Origin: an uncultured Halomonas sp.
GTDB lineage: Bacteria; Pseudomonadota; Gammaproteobacteria; Pseudomonadales; Halomonadaceae
NCBI RefSeq assembly: GCF_946887195.1
Contig: NZ_CAMPKE010000009.1
Span: 91,464-155,463 of the forward strand
Direction: 5' to 3'
Length of the DNA: 64,000 nt
Part shown: in pieces, positions 1-9,900 of the stretch
Layout of the letters: the number at the start of each line of letters is the position of its first letter
How positions within the stretch are numbered: position 1 is the first letter of the stretch
Made by a program: the position numbers and the translations under genes
Notes under the pieces: model-generated
Databases searched by the model: none
What the model was told of the DNA's origin: nothing
What the model saw: the letters and a program-made list of their open reading frames with translations, nothing else

Positions 1-846
1 GAAGATGCCGAACGCTACGGCGTGAAAGAGCAGCAACTGGCGCGGCTGGAAGGGGCGGGTGGCGAGTATGTCGGTCGCGTGCGCGTCTCGCATGCCATGC
101 GCCAAGGCGAGGTGTTCGTGCCCATGCACTGGAACGACAGCTTCAGTGGCCGGGCGCGCATGGGCGGGCTGCTGGCCGTGTATCTCGATCCGGTCTCCGG
201 CCAACCGGAGTCCAAGCACGGCGCGGTGAGTCTTACGCCGCTGGCCGTGGGCTGGGAGGCCACGCTGGTTCTCGCCGCCGATACCGATGCCGGGAACTGG
301 CGCGAGGAAAGCGCCTATTGGGCATATATCCCGCTGGCGCACTGCCAGCGCTGGCAACTCGCCGGAAACGACTCCCAGCGCAATTGGCTCGCTTGGGCCG
401 GTGCCAATCTGCCCGGCGAACCGATGCTATGGGCCGAGGATGCCGCCTGCAGCCGGTTGCGCGCCGCCGGTTTCATAGATGGCCGGCTCGTCTGGTGGCT
501 GATGGTCGCTGCGCCTTTCGAGTTGCCAGCGCTCAATTGGCTGGATGCACGTTTCGCCGAGGCCGCCGCCGGCACACCGCTGACTGGTGAACTGCGCCGT
601 CGCCTGTTGGCCGGTTGCGACGCCGGCGAGGCCGATACCGGCCCGACGGTATGTAGCTGCCATCAGGTTGGGCAGAGGGCCATCGTCGAGGCGATCCGCA
701 GCGGTGATGCCAGCGTCGAGGCCCTCGGCGCGCGGCTGGCCTGCGGTACCCAGTGCGGTTCGTGTATTCCTGAATTGAAATCGCTGATCGAAGAGGAAAC
801 AGCCCATGCTGGCTCAGATAAAGCGCTGGAAACCGAAACTGTCTGA
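1..846 (+). CDS. nasA: Assimilatory nitrate reductase catalytic subunit, C-terminal part (5' end outside window)
   Basis: The reading frame is open from base 1, so the N-terminal Fe4S4 and molybdenum domains lie to the left. Visible is the end of the molybdopterin-dinucleotide-binding domain, including the stretch VFVPMHWNDSFSG. It is followed by a BFD-like [2Fe-2S] domain with cysteines in CSCHQVG and CGTQCGSC. This C-terminal cluster domain is typical of NasA-type cytoplasmic nitrate reductases, which reduce nitrate to nitrite with electrons from NAD(P)H or ferredoxin partners. Its last 41 bases overlap cobA, which leads to siroheme for nitrite reductase. That supports a nitrate/nitrite assimilation operon continuing from the left. 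The family call is firm; the electron donor cannot be told from this fragment. Confidence 0.92.
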   Translation, partial: EDAERYGVKEQQLARLEGAGGEYVGRVRVSHAMRQGEVFVPMHWNDSFSGRARMGGLLAVYLDPVSGQPESKHGAVSLTPLAVGWEATLVLAADTDAGNWREESAYWAYIPLAHCQRWQLAGNDSQRNWLAWAGANLPGEPMLWAEDAACSRLRAAGFIDGRLVWWLMVAAPFELPALNWLDARFAEAAAGTPLTGELRRRLLAGCDAGEADTGPTVCSCHQVGQRAIVEAIRSGDASVEALGARLACGTQCGSCIPELKSLIEEETAHAGSDKALETETV

Positions 847-1717
847 ACGGATGGGATTTCTGCCTCGGCTGGGCGCGGGAGTCGCCGGTACGTTTTCGGG
901 CATCCCCGGCTCGAGGGAAGCAGGGCACGACGAACGCCGCAGAACAGTGGGCGAATGCCAACCCGGCAAGGTCTACCTGGTCGGCGCCGGGCCGGGTAGC
1001 GCCGATCTGCTCACGCTGCGCGCCGCGCGTTTGCTCACCCAGGCCGACGCCATCGTTTACGACCGCCTGGTCGGCGATGATGTGCTGGCGCTGATTCCCG
1101 CCGGCCGCGAGCGTTACTACGTGGGCAAGGCGCGCGGCCACCACAGCGTGCCGCAGGCCGAGATCGGCGCGCTGCTGGTCAAGCTGGCCGGGGAGGGCAA
1201 GTCGGTGGTGCGCCTCAAGGGCGGCGACCCCGGTGTGTTCGGTCGCATGGGTGAAGAACTCGCGGCACTCGCCCAGGCCGCTATTCCCGCCGAAATCGTA
1301 CCCGGCATCACCGCCGCCTCGGGTGCCGCCGCCGCGATGGGCATGGCGCTGACCGACCGTGCCCACGCCCAGCAGCTTCGTTTCATCACCGCGCAACTCT
1401 GCCGCGAAGGCGGCGAGCTCGATTGGCCATCGCTCGCCCGGCGTGACGAAACACTGGTGTTCTACATGGGCTTGTCGAAGCTCGACTCTATTTGCATTGG
1501 CTTACGCGACGCCGGCCTGCCCGACGACTGGCCGATCATGCTGGTCGCCAACGCCTCGCTGGCCGACCAGCAATCGCTGGTTGGCACGCTTGGGGATATG
1601 CCGGAGAAGCTTGCCGAAAATTCGCTGCCGTCGCCGTGCCTGATCATGGTGGGTAGTGTGGTGCAAATGGCGGGAATGGGGGAGGAGGCTAAGAGCGCTT
1701 GTCAGATGGAGCGATAA
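806..1717 (+). CDS. cobA: Uroporphyrinogen-III C-methyltransferase
   Basis: This is a 303-residue SAM-dependent methyltransferase that converts uroporphyrinogen III to precorrin-2, the first step to siroheme. The SAM-binding start VYLVGAGPGSADLLTLRA lies near residues 56-73, with the family motifs RLKGGDPGVFGR near 137 and VPGITAASGAAA near 165. It is the monofunctional SUMT form, without the dehydrogenase/chelatase half of CysG. The chosen ATG has GAGG about ten bases upstream, inside nasA, so it is probably translated together with nasA. About 50 N-terminal residues precede the conserved core and are not conserved in the family; a later start is possible. Siroheme made from this product would serve nitrite or sulfite reductase. 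Confidence 0.93.
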   Translation: MLAQIKRWKPKLSERMGFLPRLGAGVAGTFSGIPGSREAGHDERRRTVGECQPGKVYLVGAGPGSADLLTLRAARLLTQADAIVYDRLVGDDVLALIPAGRERYYVGKARGHHSVPQAEIGALLVKLAGEGKSVVRLKGGDPGVFGRMGEELAALAQAAIPAEIVPGITAASGAAAAMGMALTDRAHAQQLRFITAQLCREGGELDWPSLARRDETLVFYMGLSKLDSICIGLRDAGLPDDWPIMLVANASLADQQSLVGTLGDMPEKLAENSLPSPCLIMVGSVVQMAGMGEEAKSACQMER

Positions 1718-1818
1718 GAAGGGTCTGCGCTATCTAGCGTGCTGTTACTGGGTTTACGCGCTTTTTACGCTGCAAAGAAAAGATATCCGGTACCGAGATG
1801 GAATGAGCACCCGACCCT

Positions 1819-2754
1819 CTAAATGACCTCCTCCCGAAATCGCGCCGCCTCCTCAACCAACCAATCGATAAACCGCTGGACCATTGGCGGAGCACTGCCG
1901 GCGGCGGGCAGGATCAGGTCGTAGGTGAACGGCGAGTCGATCACGTAGCGCTCGCCGAAAGGGCGTACCAATACGCCGCTGGCCAGGCGGTCGGCGACCA
2001 CGGCGGGGTTGGCGAGCATTACGCCGCGCCCGGCGATGGCTTGGTCGAGCGCCAGCCCGGAGAGCGAGTAGCGGCGCTGGATTGGCACCTCGGCATCGGG
2101 CAGGCCAGCGGCGTCGAACCACTCCCGCCAGCCGGGGAAGGCGACGTTCTGTCGCGAGCTCCAGGCGACTTCGAGCAGGCTATGGCCGAGCAGATTGGCG
2201 GGCGTGTCGATGGGCGCGCGCTCCAGCAGAGTGGGTGAGCAGACCGGGAACAACTCATCCTCGAACAGCCGCACGCTCCTCACGCCGGGCCAGGGGCCGC
2301 GACCATAGCGCAAGGCGAGCCGCGCGCCATCACCGTGCCAGCTCGGTGCCGTCAGGGACTGTTCCGCGTCCAGGGAAATTTCGAGGTGAGTTTCATGAAC
2401 CTCGAAGTCCGCCAGGCGCGGCAGCAGCCAGAACTGTATGAACGAGGGCGGGGCGCTCAGGGTCAGTGTGGTGGCCGATCTGGCCCGTTCGCTGGCCGCC
2501 CTGACGCCATTGGCGATGCGCTCGAGCCCGGCATCCACGTCCTCGGCCAGCAGGCGGCCGGCGTCGTTCACATGCACGCCGTTGGCATGCCGCTCGAAGA
2601 GCGGCGTTCCCAGCCGGTCCTCGAGTTGCTTGATCTGGCGACTGACGGCGCCGGGCGTTACCCCCAAGCGGCTCGCCGCCGACTTGAAGCTTCCTTCTCG
2701 CGCTGCTTCGGCGAAAGCCCGCAGGGCGTTGAGGGGCAATCGTTCGATCTTCAT
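1819..2754 (-). CDS. LysR family transcriptional regulator (GcvA-like)
   Basis: This 311-residue DNA-binding regulator has an N-terminal winged HTH, RAFAEAAREGSFKSAASRLG, followed by a LysR substrate-binding domain. The phrase PLNALRAFAEAA and the overall spacing resemble the GcvA/AmpR subgroup. The frame is open further upstream, but the ATG at 2754 begins the conserved HTH exactly where family members start. It is transcribed away from the EamA-type exporter that starts at 2853, across about 100 bases. Such pairs commonly consist of a regulator and the transporter it controls; that link is inferred. The effector is unknown. Confidence 0.88.
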   Translation of the reverse strand: MKIERLPLNALRAFAEAAREGSFKSAASRLGVTPGAVSRQIKQLEDRLGTPLFERHANGVHVNDAGRLLAEDVDAGLERIANGVRAASERARSATTLTLSAPPSFIQFWLLPRLADFEVHETHLEISLDAEQSLTAPSWHGDGARLALRYGRGPWPGVRSVRLFEDELFPVCSPTLLERAPIDTPANLLGHSLLEVAWSSRQNVAFPGWREWFDAAGLPDAEVPIQRRYSLSGLALDQAIAGRGVMLANPAVVADRLASGVLVRPFGERYVIDSPFTYDLILPAAGSAPPMVQRFIDWLVEEAARFREEVI

Positions 2755-2852
2755 GACGTGAGTTTTCCTGAGCCTAGACCGGCAGATTAATCGTTTGGAG
2801 CGCCGCGCGACAAATGCTGAAATTAGTGCCGTCATTGCCAGGGAGAGAACGC

Positions 2853-3779
2853 ATGAACGATTCCAGCGCATCCACGCCATGCGCCGCATCGATGGCCCGC
2901 ACTCGCCGATCCATCGATATGCCGGCCAGCGCCTTGATGACGCTGTTCTGTCTGGCGCTCGGCTTGCAGCAGGTCGCTATCAAGGCCGTGGCCATGGATA
3001 TTTCACCCTTGGCCCAGATTGCCCTGCGCTCGCTGGTGGCGGCGTTGTTGGTGGTGCTTCTAGTGCGCTGGCGCGGCATCGGAGTGACCGCTTTCCGCAC
3101 TCACCTTGGGCCGGGGTTGCTCGTGGGGCTGGGGTTCACCGCGGAGTTCGTCTTCGTGGCGCTGGGGCTGAATCACACCCTGGCCTCGCACATGTCCGTG
3201 TTCCTCTACACCGCGCCGATCTTCGCCGCTCTGGGGTTGCACTTCTGGGTGCCGGGGGAACAACTGGCAAGGCGCCAGTGGTGGGGCGTCGCGATGGCGT
3301 TCGCCGGCATGGTGATCGCCATGGCGCCGACGACGAGCCGCATCGATGCTGGCTCGCTGATGCTGGGCGATGCGTTGGGGCTGTTGGCGGGCCTGGCTTG
3401 GGCATCCACCACGCTGGTGCTGCGGCGCTCGAAGCTCTCCGAGGCGCCACCCGAGCAGACGCTGTGCTACCAGCTGTGTGTCGCCACGCTGCTGTTGTTG
3501 CCGGCCGCGATTCTGCTCGGCGATATGCAGGCGATCGATTTCACCGGCCTGGCGCTGGCCAGCCTGACTTTCCAGACGCTGGTGATCTCGCTTGGGGCGC
3601 TGCTGCTGTGGTTCGCTCTGCTGCGCCGCTACCTGGCCTCGCAGCTCGGCGTATTCTCGTTTCTGTCACCGGTCTTCGGTGTGCTGTTAGGTGCCTTGCT
3701 GCTGAACGAGCCGCTGACGGTCAACTTCGTGATCGGCGGCGGTATCATACTGATCGGCATCGTGCTGGTGAGCCGCTAG
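2853..3779 (+). CDS. EamA/DMT family transporter (probable metabolite exporter)
   Basis: This is a 308-residue inner-membrane protein with about ten hydrophobic segments and the duplicated EamA layout, each half having five helices. The start at 2853 was chosen because GGGAGAG stands six bases upstream; an upstream in-frame start at 2814 has no ribosome-binding site. The family exports amino acids, purines or other small metabolites, and the substrate cannot be read from sequence. It diverges from a LysR gene, which may regulate it. The C-terminal half keeps the usual sequence LGVFSFLSPVFGVLLGALLL before the last helix. Confidence 0.88.
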   Translation: MNDSSASTPCAASMARTRRSIDMPASALMTLFCLALGLQQVAIKAVAMDISPLAQIALRSLVAALLVVLLVRWRGIGVTAFRTHLGPGLLVGLGFTAEFVFVALGLNHTLASHMSVFLYTAPIFAALGLHFWVPGEQLARRQWWGVAMAFAGMVIAMAPTTSRIDAGSLMLGDALGLLAGLAWASTTLVLRRSKLSEAPPEQTLCYQLCVATLLLLPAAILLGDMQAIDFTGLALASLTFQTLVISLGALLLWFALLRRYLASQLGVFSFLSPVFGVLLGALLLNEPLTVNFVIGGGIILIGIVLVSR

Positions 3780-4003
3780 CGGTTTGGCTATCCAGGGTCA
3801 GACGACTCGCTACGGCTCTCTCAATGTTGGGCTGCAATATCTGCATGTGGGCTATCCTTTAAGCTAAGCCAATCGATGTCGCCTGGCATGCATTATCGCT
3901 CGCCTGGTCGTGGGGGATTTGAATCCTTATGTGCGCTAGCGTACAGAGCGAGCGCGGCTATACTTTAGAATACATTGCCCCGGAGGTTACTCCCTGAACG
4001 GTG

Positions 4004-4741
4004 ATGAGTATGTCCGTAAGCCCCATCCCGCAACACAATCATATTCTGGCCGCCTTGCCAGCCGAGGTTCAGGATCGCTTGTTTCCTAACCTCGAACTGG
4101 TTTCACTGCCGCTGGGCAAGATATTGCATGAATCCGGGGACTCCCCGAGCCACGTCTACTTTCCGACCGACTCCATCGTGTCGCTGTTATACGTGATGGA
4201 GAGCGGCTCATCGGCGGAGATTTCGGTGGTCGGCAATGAAGGGCTGATTGGTGTCGCGGTGTTCATGGGTGGCGAAAGCACGACTAGCCGTGCAGTGGTA
4301 CAGAGCGGTGGTCAGGCCTATCGGCTACCGAGGCAGCGGTTGAAGGATGAGTTCAACCGCCACGGTGCATTGCTGGATCTGATGCTGCGTTACACGCAAG
4401 CGCTGATTACCCAGATGGCCCAGACGGCGGTATGCAACCGCCACCACTCGATCAATCAACAACTATGCCGTTGGCTGTTGCTTTCATTGGATCGTCTGCC
4501 GAGCAATCATCTGGTCATGACTCAGGAGCTAATTGCCAACATGCTTGGCGTGCGTCGCGAGGGCGTTACCGAGGCCGCCGGCAAGTTGCACAAGCTGGGC
4601 GTCATCAAATATAGCCGTGGGCATATCACGGTGCTGGACCGGCCCGAGCTTGAGCGGCTGAGTTGCGAGTGCTACTGTGTCGTCAAAGCGGAAACCGACC
4701 GCTTGTTACCGTATTTTTCACAGCATCATTCCAAAGGATGA
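4004..4741 (+). CDS. Crp/Fnr family transcriptional regulator (first of a tandem pair)
   Basis: This protein of about 245 residues has an N-terminal cyclic-nucleotide-binding fold (GNEGLIGVAVFMGG) and a C-terminal winged HTH (MTQELIANMLGVRREGVTEA). The cAMP-contact region of true CRP is not conserved, so the ligand is unknown. The sequence SCECY in the last 30 residues is shared with the neighbour at 4910, which is clearly a paralogue. Three starts are possible: GTG 4001, ATG 4004 and ATG 4010. CGGAGG at 3981-3986 is the only ribosome-binding site and sits rather far from all of them. The pair lies tail-to-tail with a diguanylate cyclase gene, so a link to c-di-GMP is possible but unproved. 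Confidence 0.85.
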   Translation: MSMSVSPIPQHNHILAALPAEVQDRLFPNLELVSLPLGKILHESGDSPSHVYFPTDSIVSLLYVMESGSSAEISVVGNEGLIGVAVFMGGESTTSRAVVQSGGQAYRLPRQRLKDEFNRHGALLDLMLRYTQALITQMAQTAVCNRHHSINQQLCRWLLLSLDRLPSNHLVMTQELIANMLGVRREGVTEAAGKLHKLGVIKYSRGHITVLDRPELERLSCECYCVVKAETDRLLPYFSQHHSKG

Positions 4742-4909
4742 ATCGAGCAGAAGTCCGCTCCTAGTCTGCTGGTTTGCCCCGAGTATTTCTCTTCCGCGTG
4801 CCCTGGCGAACAGGTCATCGCGAAACTGACTATCCAACCGTGTTATCGAGATTGCCTGGCACCTCCTCTCGGCCATCCCCTGGCTTTTCCGGTGCCGTAG
4901 GATAATTGC

Positions 4910-5617
4910 ATGTCAGTCGCATCCAAGTTACCCGTGGCCAATCGCCTGATCGAAAGCCTGCCTCTCAATGAACGCGACAGAATTTTGCTATGCTGCGAGA
5001 CCGTGGAATTGGTGTTCGGCGATATTCTGTGCGAGCCCCATGAGCCCTTTGAATACGTGTACTTCCCCCTTACCGGTTTTATCTCGCTGGTGACGACACT
5101 GAGCGGACACAAGCCGTTGGAAATGGGCTTGATCGGCAACGAAGGCATGTTCGGTGTGACGCTGGCGCTGGAGGTCGACGCCTTGCCCATGCGCGCGGTC
5201 GTTCAAGGCCCGGGGACTGCGTTGCGGATATCCACGGCGCAGCTACGTAGCGAACTGAGCGGCTGCCCCCGCCTGCGGCGCATGCTCAACCGCTACCTGT
5301 ACTTATTGCTATCGCAATTGTCGCTCACAGCCGCCTGCACGCATTTTCATGAAATCGAGCCACGCCTGGCGCGCTGGTTATTGTTGACGCATGACCGCGC
5401 GCATGCCGATCATTTCCATCTCACGCACGAATTTCTCGCCGGCATGCTCGGGGTGCGTAGAAGCGGTGTCACTATTGCCGCGGGCGCGCTGCAAGTGAAG
5501 AATCTCATTCACTACACTCGTGGCGAGATCAGCATTCTCGACCGGCGAGGACTCGAAGCGGCATCCTGCGAATGCTATGACGCCGTCATGGGTGACTATG
5601 CCCGACTATTGGCCTAA
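4910..5617 (+). CDS. Crp/Fnr family transcriptional regulator (second of a tandem pair)
   Basis: This 235-residue paralogue of the preceding protein has the same order: an effector domain with GNEGMFGVTLAL, then a helix-turn-helix with FLAGMLGVRRSGVTIAAGAL and the terminal SCECY motif. It also lacks a canonical cAMP pocket. It is separated from the first copy by 168 bases, so it may have its own promoter. Its last 12 bases overlap the 3' end of the oppositely read GGDEF gene. The conserved cysteine pair near the C-terminus is a family feature of unknown purpose; a redox or metal role would be guesswork. Confidence 0.86.
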   Translation: MSVASKLPVANRLIESLPLNERDRILLCCETVELVFGDILCEPHEPFEYVYFPLTGFISLVTTLSGHKPLEMGLIGNEGMFGVTLALEVDALPMRAVVQGPGTALRISTAQLRSELSGCPRLRRMLNRYLYLLLSQLSLTAACTHFHEIEPRLARWLLLTHDRAHADHFHLTHEFLAGMLGVRRSGVTIAAGALQVKNLIHYTRGEISILDRRGLEAASCECYDAVMGDYARLLA

Positions 5618-6226
5618 CCCTGGCGGACTTTCGAACGCCACCGGCTCAATCGCTGTGAGATGACTGTAAAATTCGAAACGTCCACCGCCGCGTTTTTTGG
5701 CGCGGTACATGGCGCTGTCGGCCCGATCAATAAGCGTTGCTGTGTCAGTGCCATCCTCGGGATGGATCGCGATACCCAAGCTCGCCGATAGATGAAATGC
5801 ATGGGCGCCGACGCGACTGGGTGCGGCAAGATCGGCAAGCATCTTCGCAGCGATCAGAGCAGCGTCGGAGGCTTGGCTTATATCGTTGAGCAGGATGAGG
5901 AATTCGTCCCCGCCGTAGCGGCTGACGGTATCCGAGTCGCGTACCGCCGAGGCCAGACGGCGGGCTACCAACTGCATGACACGATCGCCGATCGTATGGC
6001 CGAGTGTGTCGTTGATCTGCTTGAAACGATCCAGGTCGAGGAAAAGCACGGCGATATGCGTTCCATGCCGTCGTGCCTGCGTGATGGCGCTTTCCAGCCG
6101 GTCGCGCATCATTGTGCGATTGGGCGTATTCGTTAGCGCATCGTGCTGGCTCGAGCGAATTACTTCATCCAGCTTGCTGGAGGCTGTGCGTGCGAGAGCC
6201 TGGGCTTTGAGTGTCGCGAGCACCAA
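5606..6226 (-). CDS. Diguanylate cyclase (GGDEF domain), apparently lacking its own sensory part
   Basis: This 206-residue GGDEF protein makes c-di-GMP from two GTP. The active-site loop RYGGDEF is intact (GGDEF at residues 105-109). The product-inhibition site RDSD lies at 96-99, exactly five residues before GGDEF, so feedback inhibition is expected. Only a short coiled linker precedes the domain. No ATG is available: the frame opens at an amber codon (6263-6265), and the first usable start is TTG 6226 or GTG 6223, with a weak CGAGG upstream. The ORF above it is in the same frame, so this may be the C-terminal half of a protein split by one stop codon. No EAL domain is present. Confidence 0.8.
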   Translation of the reverse strand: MVLATLKAQALARTASSKLDEVIRSSQHDALTNTPNRTMMRDRLESAITQARRHGTHIAVLFLDLDRFKQINDTLGHTIGDRVMQLVARRLASAVRDSDTVSRYGGDEFLILLNDISQASDAALIAAKMLADLAAPSRVGAHAFHLSASLGIAIHPEDGTDTATLIDRADSAMYRAKKRGGGRFEFYSHLTAIEPVAFESPPGLGQ

Positions 6227-6262
6227 TTGTTGATTGGCCTCGCGAAGCCGAGCGGCTCGCGT

Positions 6263-6685
6263 CTAGATGAAATCCTGGCGAATGGCAGGGCTTGATGGGT
6301 CGTGCCATACGAACTGGAGTAGCTGTTCGGTCAACGATTTACCGATCAGACAGGCTAGACGTTCATGGAAGGTTCGAAGGAGCGCACTGTTCGTAGCCAC
6401 GGCGTCCGTACCGTTTTGCCGTGATAGTGCCATCTGCAATACGGAAAAATCGCCGGGCTCGAGCGTGTGCTCGTGCACGAAAGCCAGACAGGGGTAGTCG
6501 CTACGTGTCAGAGACAGGCTGCGCTTATAGAGCGCGGCGACACCCTGCTGGCCGATAACCGGTGACAGAGCGATATTGATATCGTGCCAGATTGACACGA
6601 TCGACTCGGCAAAGGGGTCGCTACTCCCCACTTCCGCTGTTCGTTGCATAAGGGGTGTTCGAAACTGTCTTAGCTCGCTTTTCAT
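6263..6685 (-). CDS. Unknown conserved-type protein, 140 aa, upstream of the GGDEF gene
   Basis: I cannot name this family. It is a soluble, mostly helical-looking protein with no signal peptide. Its features include SIVSIWHDINIALSPVIG near the start and LTEQLLQFVWHDPSSPA near the end. ATG 6685 is preferred because GGTGGA precedes it; a GTG at 6712 is the longer alternative. It ends at TAG 6263-6265, and the next codons in the same frame encode the linker LREANQQLVLATLKAQALA of the diguanylate cyclase. Short proteins of this kind placed before a GGDEF gene probably act as its sensor or partner (inference). It diverges from the glucan synthase gene. Confidence 0.62.
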   Translation of the reverse strand: MKSELRQFRTPLMQRTAEVGSSDPFAESIVSIWHDINIALSPVIGQQGVAALYKRSLSLTRSDYPCLAFVHEHTLEPGDFSVLQMALSRQNGTDAVATNSALLRTFHERLACLIGKSLTEQLLQFVWHDPSSPAIRQDFI

Positions 6686-6941
6686 CACTAATCCACCCGA
6701 CTTCCTGTTCACGTGGAGCGGTTGATGGGACGCCTTGCTTCGTACTCGCTGTCAAGAATGACATACCGAACGGCGGCGCTTGGTGCGTTAGAGCACATAG
6801 CGTCGGGATTGGTGAATTGGGCTTGCTGGGTGTTGTAGCGTACAGACTCGTAGCGCACACCGCGCCTAGCATGGCTTTTTAAAATGGATTTACTCGCCTC
6901 GGCGGTTGTTGCGTAAGCCAACCTTGGCTAAAGAGGCACGC

Positions 6942-9900
6942 ATGGACTCGATTCTTCGTTATGTTCGCGGTTACCGTTCTTCGTCGCCGCCCTGGAACGA
7001 CAAGGCGCCGGTAAGGCAGGAGCTTTTCGGCGTCGAACGGCTCGAGCAGCACGCCCAAGGCCTGGCTGCCGCTCAGCCGGTGACGACCCGACCGCCCATT
7101 GTTGTGTCGTTGCGCACTCGGCTCAATGACAATGCCGCCGTGTTGCTTGCCGCCTATCGGGCGAGTGCCGCGAAGCTGGCGAGTGGGCAGGGCGGGGTGC
7201 CCGCCGCGCAGTGGCTGCTCGACAATTATCATCTCGTCGAGGAGCAGATTCGCGAGATTCACGATGACTTGCCCGCCGGCTATTATCGCCAGTTGCCGAA
7301 ACTGGCCGAGGGGGCGTTCGCCGGTTATCCCCGCGTGTTCGGCCTTGCCTGGGCCTATGTGGCCCACACCGATAGCCATTTCGACTCCGAGATATTGCGT
7401 CGTTTCATTGCCGCCTATCAGCGGGTTCAACCGCTGACGATCGGTGAGTTGTGGGCGGTTGCGATCACGCTGCGCATCGTGCTCATCGAGAACTTGCGCC
7501 GGCTGGCCGATCAGATCACCGCCGGGCGCGAAACGCGTGCCGATGCCGATGCGCTGGCCAACCGGCTGCTGGTCGCGGGGGGTGCCAGATCCGCACTCGA
7601 TATCGACATGGCCACGCGCTCGGCCGAGCCGCTATCCACGATCTTCGCCGCACAGCTCGCCAAGCGGCTCAGAGAGCAGGACCCGAGAACGACGCCGGCG
7701 CTGGGGTGGCTGGAGGAGCGGCTCGGGCTGCAGGGCACGTCGATCGATGAGGTGGTGCAACACGCCCAACAGCGCCAGGGCGCCTCCAACGTCAGCGTGC
7801 GCAATGTCATCACCAGCATGCGGCTGATTTCCGATATCGATTGGGCGGAGCTTTTCGAAAGCGTGAGCCTCGTCGACGAGCGGCTGTGCGCGGGTAGCGC
7901 CTTCGCGGACATGGATTTTCCGACGCGCAATCTCTACCGCAGCGCCATCGAACAACTGGCTCGGGGCTCGTCGTTATCGGAACTCGAGATTGCCGATCAG
8001 GCGCTAAAGGCGGCGCAGGTTGCGGCAGGAGCGGGCAAGGAGGGGGAGGCGGAGCGTGCCAGTGATCCTGGCTATCATCTAATCGCCGAGGGTCGCCATG
8101 CTCTCGAACGGGCGATCGGCTTCCGACCTCCTCTGCGATTGCGCCTCAGCCGCCGGTGCATTCGCCTGGGTATCGGGGGCTATATCGGAGCCATCGTATC
8201 GGTCACGGTGGTGTTGCTGGCGCTCGCGCTGTGGGCGATCTGGGTTCCCGGCCTGGGTGTCGGCTGGTTGGCGCTGCTTGCATTGATTGGATTTCTCCCG
8301 GCAACCGAGGTGGCGACGGCGTTCGTCAACCGCGCGATTACCTGGAGTATTGCCGCGACGGCCTTGCCGGGGCTCGAACTCACCGCGGGCGTTCCGCGAT
8401 CGCTGCGAACGCTGGTCGCCGTACCGACGCTGCTGACCAGCGAAGCCGATCTTCGCGAGCAAGTCGAACGCCTCGAAGTTCATCATCTCGCCAGTGCCGG
8501 CGGCGATCTCACCTTCGCTTTGCTATCGGATGGGGCCGACGCGGACCAAGAGGTTCTGGAAGGCGATGCGCATATGCTCGGTGTCGCAACCGATGCCATC
8601 AAAGCGCTTAACCAGCGTTATGGGCCAGGCCCCGGCGGCGACCGATTCGTGCTGCTGCATCGCCGTCGCGTCTTCAACGCGGGTGAGAACAAGTGGATTG
8701 GGTGGGAGCGCAAACGCGGCAAGCTGCATGAGCTCAACCGGCTTTTGCGCGGCGCCACCGACACGACATTCATGCCCATCGCGGGGCATACGCCCTACGT
8801 GCCGGCCGACGTGCGTTACGTGATTACCCTGGATGCCGATACGCGGCTACCCAGAGATGCGGCACTTCGCTTGATCGGCAAGATGGCGCACCCGCTGAAT
8901 CGACCGACATTCAGCGACGCCGAGCAGCGCGTCGTCGATGGCTACGCGATCCTTCAGCCGCGCGTTACGCCATCACTGCCAGTTGGTCGCGAGGGGTCGT
9001 TGTATCAACGGGTCTTCTCCAGCCCTGGCGGTATGGACCCCTACGCGGCAGCCGTCTCGGACGTTTATCAGGATCTGTTCGGCGAGGGCTCCTATACCGG
9101 CAAAGGCATCTACGATGTCGATGCCTTCGAGGCGGCGCTGCGTGGCCGCGTTCCGGAAAACGCGCTGCTCAGCCACGATCTCTTCGAGGGCGTTTTCGCA
9201 CGCGCCGGGCTTGCCACCGACGTCGAGGTCGTCGAGGAAGTGCCGGCTCGCTACGATGTGGTTGGCAAGCGCCAGCACCGCTGGACACGTGGCGACTGGC
9301 AGCTTTTGCCTTGGCTGTTCGGGCAGCGAACGAAACGCCAGGCGGTACCCACGATTGGCCGTGGCAAGATGCTCGATAACCTCAGGCGCTCGCTGCTTGC
9401 GCCGACCACCTTGGCAGCCTTGGGTTTATGCTGGCTGTTACCCATGCCCGCCGACATCAAGGCCGTTCTACTGGTGATCGCCACCATCGCGATTCCGGCC
9501 TTTCTGCCGATCTTTTTTTCCTTGCTGCCGCAGCGTTCCAGCATTCGCCTGCGCAATCATATCGACACGTTGACCGCCGACGTGAAGCTGGCGGCCATGC
9601 AAACGCTGCTTTGCGTGGTTTTCTTGACCGATCAAGCCTGGCGAATGCTGGATGCCATCGCCAGGACACTGACGCGGCTATTCGTGACACGCCGCCATCT
9701 GCTCGAGTGGACGACAGCGGCGCAGTCGTTGGGGAGTCCGCGACCGAACCTGCGCGGCTACTATCGGCAGATGGCGGGCGGCACAGCGCTTGGACTCGCC
9801 ATGGCGGCCGGCGTGGTTGCCCTCACGCCGTCATCCTGGCCAGTGGTTTTGCCATTTGCGCTGCTCTGGCTAGGTGCGCCGGCAATCGCCCTATGGGTCA

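Noticed and set aside
2795..3862. 355-codon ORF over the EamA gene
   Set aside because: It is a different frame of the same strand with no membrane segments, whereas the frame from 2853 encodes the full EamA protein.
6263..6265. Pyrrolysine or programmed recoding at the amber codon
   Set aside because: There is no pyl gene context and a plain split or restart is simpler; readthrough is kept only as an open option.
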